Below, in pieces: positions 33,916 to 37,716 of a stretch of 37,716 nucleotides of DNA. The position numbers and the translations under genes are program-made. Positions within the stretch are counted from its first letter, which is position 1, and the number at the start of each line of letters is the position of its first letter. This DNA comes from CAYSRC01 sp964446385 (GTDB lineage: Bacteria; Bacillota; Clostridia; Oscillospirales; Ruminococcaceae). The notes beneath the pieces were generated by a model. That model was not told the DNA's origin and searched no databases. It was given only the letters and a program-made list of their open reading frames with translations. Location: assembly GCA_964446385.1 (NCBI GenBank), contig CAYUOH010000015.1:1-37716 (forward strand). Direction: 5' to 3'.

Positions 33916-35271
33916 TTACATTATCTCGATTAAATGTCCGGACTGTTTCATAGCTTCGATGATTTTGTCGACGTTTGCCTCACATTCGGCGTGTGTGCCA
34001 GCTTCTGACATAACACGGAGTACCGGTTCGGTGCCGCTCTTGCGCAAAAGAACGCGTCCGTTACTGCCGAGAGTTGTCGTACATTCACTTACAGCAGTCA
34101 TAACAGCAGGATCGTTTAGCGTAAGGTCCTTGTCATCGACAACTACGTTTTTGAGAACCTGGGGATACATATTTACCTCTTCAGCCAAAACGCTCAGCGG
34201 AAGATGGGTATCCACCAGAATGTTCATAAGCATGATAGCGGTGATAAGACCGTCGCCGGTATGGGCATATTTGCGGAAAATGATATGACCGCTCTGCTCA
34301 CCGCCGATTGAATGGTCGTACACCTTCATGTTCTCGTATACGTATCGATCGCCCACCGCAGTCTTTTCATAGTTGATTCCCGCTTTCTCAAGAGCCTTGT
34401 ACAAACCAAAATTGCTCATAACAGTTGTAACAACTGTATTGGAGGGCAGCTGACCGTGGGACTTCATATACTTGGCACAGATGTACATAATCTTGTCGCC
34501 GTTGACCTCGTTACCCAGCTCGTCCACTGCGAGACACCTGTCCGCATCTCCGTCGAACGCGAATCCGACGTCAAGGCTGTTTTCCACAACATATTTTGCG
34601 AGGCCATCAATATTCGTTGACCCGCAGTTCTCATTAATATTTATGCCGGTGGGATCGTCGTTAATGACATAAGACTTGGCGCCCAGTGCGTCGAATACGG
34701 AACGCGCGATCATCCAACTACTTCCGTTGGCACAGTCAAGGCCGACCTTTGTGCGGCCAAAGCTGTTCGCGGCAAGGTTAGTAAGGTAGCCGATATAACG
34801 GTTACGTCCGTTGTAGAAATCAATGGTCTTTCCGACTTTGTCGTCCGAAGCCCAGGGAAGGTTTTCAGGGACTCCGTCAATGAAAGCCTCAATCTCGTCC
34901 TGGAGGTCGTCGTCCATCTTCTCCCCCATTTCGTTCATAAGCTTGATACCGTTGTCGTAGTACTTGTTGTGGCTTGCAGAAATCATTACGCCACAGTCAA
35001 AGTTCTCTGTTCTGGTTATGTAGCTTACACAGGGTGTGGTCGTTACGTGCAGCAGATAGGCATCAGCACCCGATGATGTGATTCCGGCGGAGAGAGCTGC
35101 CTCATACATATATGAAGATCTTCTTGTGTCTTTGCCTATTACTATTTTGGCACCTTCATGCTTTTTGCTGTAGTACCAACCTAAAAAGCGGCCAATTGTG
35201 AAAGCGTGCTCCGCTGTCAGGACTAAACCCGCTCTGCCGCGGAAACCGTCAGTACCGAAATATTTTCCCAT
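33916..35271 (-). CDS. glmM: Phosphoglucosamine mutase
   Basis: 451 residues. GTDGFRGRAG at the N-terminus, the phosphoserine loop ISASHN with Ser100, the metal loop DGDADRCLAVD and the C-terminal RKSGTEPVLRVM are all present. It converts glucosamine-6-P to glucosamine-1-P for UDP-GlcNAc and peptidoglycan synthesis. GGAGG lies 6 nt before the ATG. First gene of the operon glmM-nagB-beta-helix transferase-gntR (gaps 56, 53 and 34 nt). Confidence 0.96.
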   Translation of the reverse strand: MGKYFGTDGFRGRAGLVLTAEHAFTIGRFLGWYYSKKHEGAKIVIGKDTRRSSYMYEAALSAGITSSGADAYLLHVTTTPCVSYITRTENFDCGVMISASHNKYYDNGIKLMNEMGEKMDDDLQDEIEAFIDGVPENLPWASDDKVGKTIDFYNGRNRYIGYLTNLAANSFGRTKVGLDCANGSSWMIARSVFDALGAKSYVINDDPTGININENCGSTNIDGLAKYVVENSLDVGFAFDGDADRCLAVDELGNEVNGDKIMYICAKYMKSHGQLPSNTVVTTVMSNFGLYKALEKAGINYEKTAVGDRYVYENMKVYDHSIGGEQSGHIIFRKYAHTGDGLITAIMLMNILVDTHLPLSVLAEEVNMYPQVLKNVVVDDKDLTLNDPAVMTAVSECTTTLGSNGRVLLRKSGTEPVLRVMSEAGTHAECEANVDKIIEAMKQSGHLIEIM

Positions 35272-35310
35272 AAAAAATCCTCCGTGAAGGAATTATATAA
35301 TATTAATTCT

Positions 35311-35339
35311 AAAATATATGATAAAAAACCCTTCGTCAA
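35311..35339 (-). promoter_or_regulatory. Promoter of the glmM operon
   Basis: On the minus strand TTGACG (35334-35339), 17-nt spacer and TATTTT (35311-35316), 39 nt before the glmM ATG. A 14-bp perfect palindrome, ATATAACGTTATAT, begins at its upstream edge. Confidence 0.5.
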
Positions 35340-35559
35340 TATAACGTTATATAACATTATATACTTTTATTTTCGATATAACTATAAAATTAAAATGAAA
35401 GTCGTCTTACGCTCTCGTTCCAATTTATTTAAGAAGATAATCCGCAAAGTCAATTTTGGCCTGTCAACGTTACTGATTTACGATATAATCAAATAATTCT
35501 ACGATATGGTAAGGCGTCTGTGCTGTCTGAAGAGTTATAAAGGATTGTTTTTGTGACAC

Positions 35560-35588
35560 TTGACAATGAAAATCTTTTAATATATACT
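35560..35588 (+). promoter_or_regulatory. Promoter of tRNA-fMet
   Basis: Consensus TTGACA (35560-35565), 17-nt spacer and TATACT (35583-35588), about 30 nt before the mature tRNA end. The leader contains a small hairpin (GCTCTT/AAGAGC, 35595-35609). Confidence 0.8.
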
Positions 35589-35617
35589 ATGTAAGCTCTT
35601 TACAAGAGCATATATTT

Positions 35618-35693
35618 CGCGGGGTAGAGCAGTTGGTAGCTCGTCGGGCTCATAACCCGGAGGCCGCAGGTTCAAGTCCTGTCCCCGCAACCA
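35618..35693 (+). tRNA. Initiator tRNA-Met (CAT anticodon)
   Basis: A full cloverleaf can be drawn: acceptor CGCGGGG/CCCCGCA, T-arm GCAGG-TTCAAGT-CCTGT, anticodon loop CTCATAA. Two initiator hallmarks are visible: a C1-A72 mismatch at the acceptor end (bases 35618 and 35689) and three G-C pairs in the anticodon stem (GGG/CCC). The 3' CCA is encoded (35691-35693). It is a single tRNA with its own promoter and terminator. Confidence 0.96.
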
Positions 35694-35697
35694 AATC

Positions 35698-35741
35698 AGT
35701 CACCGTTGTTGATACAATATCAGCAACGGTGACTTCTTTTT
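35698..35741 (+). terminator. Terminator of tRNA-fMet
   Basis: AGTCACCGTTG-T-TGATA pairs with TATCA-G-CAACGGTGACT (17 bp including one wobble), loop CAA, followed by TCTTTTTAT. It starts 5 nt after the CCA. Confidence 0.92.
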
Positions 35742-35920
35742 ATGCCCGAAAAACTAATGCTTTTCAGGGATAATCGATGGTTTAAGTCCTGCCGGAGAGC
35801 GATATGGATAACTTCCGGCGGCAATATGCCCTTATCTTATTCCAGCGGAAATGGGATAGGTATTTTATAATCGTTAAATATATATTGTTAAGTTATTATT
35901 ATTTTGTATTATATATTTTG

Positions 35921-35966
35921 AAAGGCTCGATGCGGGATACTTCATTCTCCCCATCGAGCCTTTTTT
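35921..35966 (+). terminator. Orphan terminator hairpin with no recognised upstream gene
   Basis: GGCTCGATG pairs perfectly with CATCGAGCC, with an inner GGG/CCC, and is followed by six T on the plus strand. No gene on the plus strand leads into it, so it either ends an unrecognised small RNA or is a remnant of a flanking gene. On the minus strand the T-run is poor. Confidence 0.75.
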
Positions 35967-35992
35967 CATAGTCGTACCCTAGGGACAAAAAG

Positions 35993-36048
35993 GACAGAAA
36001 GGACATTACCCCCTGCCGTTACAGCAGTTCGGTAATGTCCTTTCTGTC
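35993..36048 (-). terminator. 18-bp perfect inverted repeat at the recombinase 3' end
   Basis: GACAGAAAGGACATTACC (35993-36010) is perfectly complementary to 36031-36048, with an inner CTGC/GCAG. The recombinase stop (36006-36008) lies inside the outer arm. On the minus strand it is followed by CCTTTTTG, so it can act as its terminator. Such a long repeat at the edge of a mobile element could also have a role in element ends. Confidence 0.7.
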
Positions 36049-37652
36049 TTTAAAATGGAATACAACCACTCATCGGCGTAGACAATCACCCAGTCAATGG
36101 CGGCATTCCACAACTTTTCATTGAATGCGATTGGCAGCGTATCCAGCTCGGCCAGTTCAAACAGCATACCGTTTATTGCGGTGGCGTCACTTTGCATCTG
36201 TTCACGCCGCTGCCTCAATCCGTTCAGTTTCTCCTCCATACGCTCAAACCGAGTACACAGTTCTTCATGCTTTGCATGATATTCTTCCTCGGTAATGGTA
36301 TTGGTAGCATTGCAGTTGATGCAGACCCGAATCATATCCGAAAGAAGCTCCAAATCGCGCTCAAGTATTCGTATGTCCTCATCGATAAAGTCCGTATCGG
36401 TGAGTGCCTTCTTAGCATACTGCAAATCGGTGATTGTCCCCTCACGGTCGAATAGGTATTCACTCATGGCGGCTACGAACAACCGTTGTATCTGCTCTTC
36501 GTAAAGGTGAGGCGTTTCACAATTCCATTCACAGTCAAATTTTGCATTGCACTGCCAGATGACTCTGCGATACTTGCTTGTAGAATGCCAGACCTTCGAG
36601 CCGTAGATTTCCCCGCAGTTACCGCAGAGAAGCTTGCCAGAGAAAACACTTGTCTGCCGATGTCGTTTATGGTTGCGCTTGCGGCATTCAAGCTCTGCCT
36701 GCACTGCCTGCCTTTCCTCCGGCTCAATGATGGCGGGATTGCTTTCCTCCACATAGTACTGCGGCACCTCGCCCTCATTGACCTTTGTCTTTTTTGTAAG
36801 AAAATCCACAGTAAAGGACTTCTGCAGCAATGCTGACCCCTTATATTTCTCGTTGGACAGGATGCTTTCCGCCGTAGCTCTCTGCCATTGTGTCTTGCCA
36901 CCAGGTGTCGGAATGCTTTCCGCTGTCAACTGCGTGGCAATCGCATTTTTGGATTTGCCATGCATGAACAGCCTGTAGATTTTACGGACGATCTCCGCTT
37001 CCTTCGGTACGATTTCCGGCAGATCGTCGACCCCATTTCGGTATCCGAGAAACAGCCTGTAAGGGATGCTGACCTTGCCGTCGGAGAAGCGCTTGCGCTG
37101 TCCCCAGGTGACATTCTCGCTGATGCTGCGGGACTCCTCCTGCGCCAGCAAACTCATGATGGTGATGAGCAACTCGCCCTTGGAGTCGAAAGTCATAATA
37201 TTCTCCTTCTGGAACAGACACTCGTATCCGGCTTCCTTCAGCTTTCGGATAGTGGGCAGGCTGTCCACGGTATTTCGGGCAAATCGGCTGACGGACTTCG
37301 TGACGATTAAATCAATCTTAACGTCAAGCGCGTCCTGAATCATGAGGTTAAATCCCTCACGGTGCTTGGTGTTTGTGCCGGAAATGCCTTCATTGGTGTA
37401 GATGCCGACGAACTCCCAGTCCAGATTCTCTTTGATGAAATTCGTGTAGTAGTCCACCTGCGCCTCGTAGCTGGTGAACTGCTCGTCGCTGTCCGTGGAC
37501 ACACGGGCGTATCCGGCAACCCGCCGTTTCATCCGTTCCGCCGTCGGCGCCTTGGTGTGTAGGTCGAGCGTTGCCGGGATGACAGTAACATTTTTAGCCT
37601 TGGCATTCTTCTCATTCCTTTCTTTTGTCTTGCTACCGACGGCGCAGAGCAT
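36006..37652 (-). CDS. Large serine recombinase (resolvase/invertase + recombinase + zinc beta-ribbon)
   Basis: 548 residues from the ATG at 37650-37652. The resolvase domain begins RVAGYARVSTDSDEQ with catalytic Ser52 and includes TKSVSRFARN; the recombinase (PF07508-type) domain spans about 195-305; the zinc beta-ribbon uses Cys343, Cys346, Cys368 and Cys374 or Cys378; a charged coiled-coil follows about 430-510. Such enzymes integrate and excise conjugative or mobilisable elements. The frame is open without a stop from 37652 to the right edge, and GGAGG is only 2 nt before the ATG, so the true start may be upstream, or at a later Met such as residue 41. The rest of the element should lie to the right. 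Confidence 0.88.
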   Translation of the reverse strand: MLCAVGSKTKERNEKNAKAKNVTVIPATLDLHTKAPTAERMKRRVAGYARVSTDSDEQFTSYEAQVDYYTNFIKENLDWEFVGIYTNEGISGTNTKHREGFNLMIQDALDVKIDLIVTKSVSRFARNTVDSLPTIRKLKEAGYECLFQKENIMTFDSKGELLITIMSLLAQEESRSISENVTWGQRKRFSDGKVSIPYRLFLGYRNGVDDLPEIVPKEAEIVRKIYRLFMHGKSKNAIATQLTAESIPTPGGKTQWQRATAESILSNEKYKGSALLQKSFTVDFLTKKTKVNEGEVPQYYVEESNPAIIEPEERQAVQAELECRKRNHKRHRQTSVFSGKLLCGNCGEIYGSKVWHSTSKYRRVIWQCNAKFDCEWNCETPHLYEEQIQRLFVAAMSEYLFDREGTITDLQYAKKALTDTDFIDEDIRILERDLELLSDMIRVCINCNATNTITEEEYHAKHEELCTRFERMEEKLNGLRQRREQMQSDATAINGMLFELAELDTLPIAFNEKLWNAAIDWVIVYADEWLYSILKTERTLPNCCNGRG

Positions 37653-37716
37653 ATCCTCCGTCCAGCTTTCGGCACGGGAACGGTCCTGCCACTGTTTTAC
37701 AGCTGTCTCTCCGCTT

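Larger units (their letters stand above)
35272..35617. other. AT-rich intergenic region between glmM and tRNA-fMet
   Basis: No gene is supported. It holds the glmM promoter (35311-35339), the palindrome ATATAACGTTATAT (35339-35352) next to its -35, and the tRNA promoter (35560-35588). An open frame on the plus strand at 35284-35496 has no ribosome binding site and biased AT-rich codons and is not called. Confidence 0.6.
35694..36005. other. Intergenic region between tRNA-fMet and the serine recombinase
   Basis: No coding gene is supported. It holds the tRNA terminator (35698-35741), a GCCGGA/TCCGGC hairpin (35791-35819), an orphan terminator (35921-35966) and the left arm of a long inverted repeat overlapping the recombinase end (35993-36048). 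The junction of a mobile element with the chromosome probably lies here; no direct-repeat attachment site could be identified because the other end is outside the window. Confidence 0.5.

Noticed and set aside
35284..35496. 70-codon plus-strand frame upstream of tRNA-fMet
   Set aside because: GTG start without a ribosome binding site, covering the glmM promoter, with a composition dominated by Ile, Lys, Asn and Tyr as expected of AT-rich noncoding DNA.

Overview
The window looks like a chromosomal segment from a Gram-positive anaerobe, most likely an uncultured or gut-type member of the Clostridia. This is inferred from strong AGGAGG-type ribosome binding sites, a group II-like ECF transporter, the short HisG + HisZ pair, a UroD-like corrinoid-type methyltransferase, a PfoR-like membrane protein and a clostridial-type large serine recombinase. 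No species can be named from the sequence alone.

Layout, left to right. (1) 2-4647, + strand: an ECF vitamin importer (end of the S component, double ATPase, EcfT) followed at 17 nt by a cytosolic M14 zinc carboxypeptidase. (2) 4775-7413, - strand: a two-gene operon of a radical SAM/SPASM protein overlapping by ATGA with a membrane protein that has a signal peptide, one TM helix, a zinc ribbon and an unusual C-terminal Cys-Ala-Cys-Ala tail. This is the best candidate for an undescribed system. (3) 7661-15825: housekeeping and accessory genes (Nudix hydrolase, GT4 glycosyltransferase, Ogt, CE1-like esterase, DUF2804, IlvE, PlsC-like acyltransferase, AIM24/TIGR00266). (4) 15888-24280, + strand: a complete, tightly overlapping histidine operon headed by a TrpR-like regulator (yerC, hisZ G D C B H A F IE and a PHP histidinol-phosphatase). 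A consensus promoter with a perfect inverted repeat over its -10 precedes it, and a strong terminator follows it. (5) 24331-25326, - strand: a PfkB sugar kinase. (6) 25557-29243, - strand: a PfoR/PTS_EIIC_2 membrane protein followed by pncB, nadE and nadD, a nicotinate-to-NAD pathway. (7) 29428-31458, - strand: a UroD-like methyltransferase, a truncated G3E (CobW/HypB-like) GTPase and a His-rich small protein. (8) 31658-35271, - strand: amino-sugar cluster glmM, nagB, a left-handed beta-helix acyltransferase and a GntR/UTRA regulator. (9) 35618-35693: initiator tRNA-fMet with its own promoter and terminator. (10) 36006 to the right edge, - strand: a large serine recombinase, probably the margin of an integrated mobile element.

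Working together: region 4 makes histidine from PRPP and ATP; region 6 salvages nicotinate to NAD; region 8 interconverts fructose-6-P, glucosamine-6-P and glucosamine-1-P and is probably switched by the GntR protein sensing an amino-sugar phosphate. Region 7 looks like a methyl-transfer enzyme with metal-handling partners. In region 2 the predicted topology puts the Cys-rich tail in the cytoplasm, where the co-encoded radical SAM enzyme could modify it. Functions are assigned by motif recognition by eye; no database search was run.
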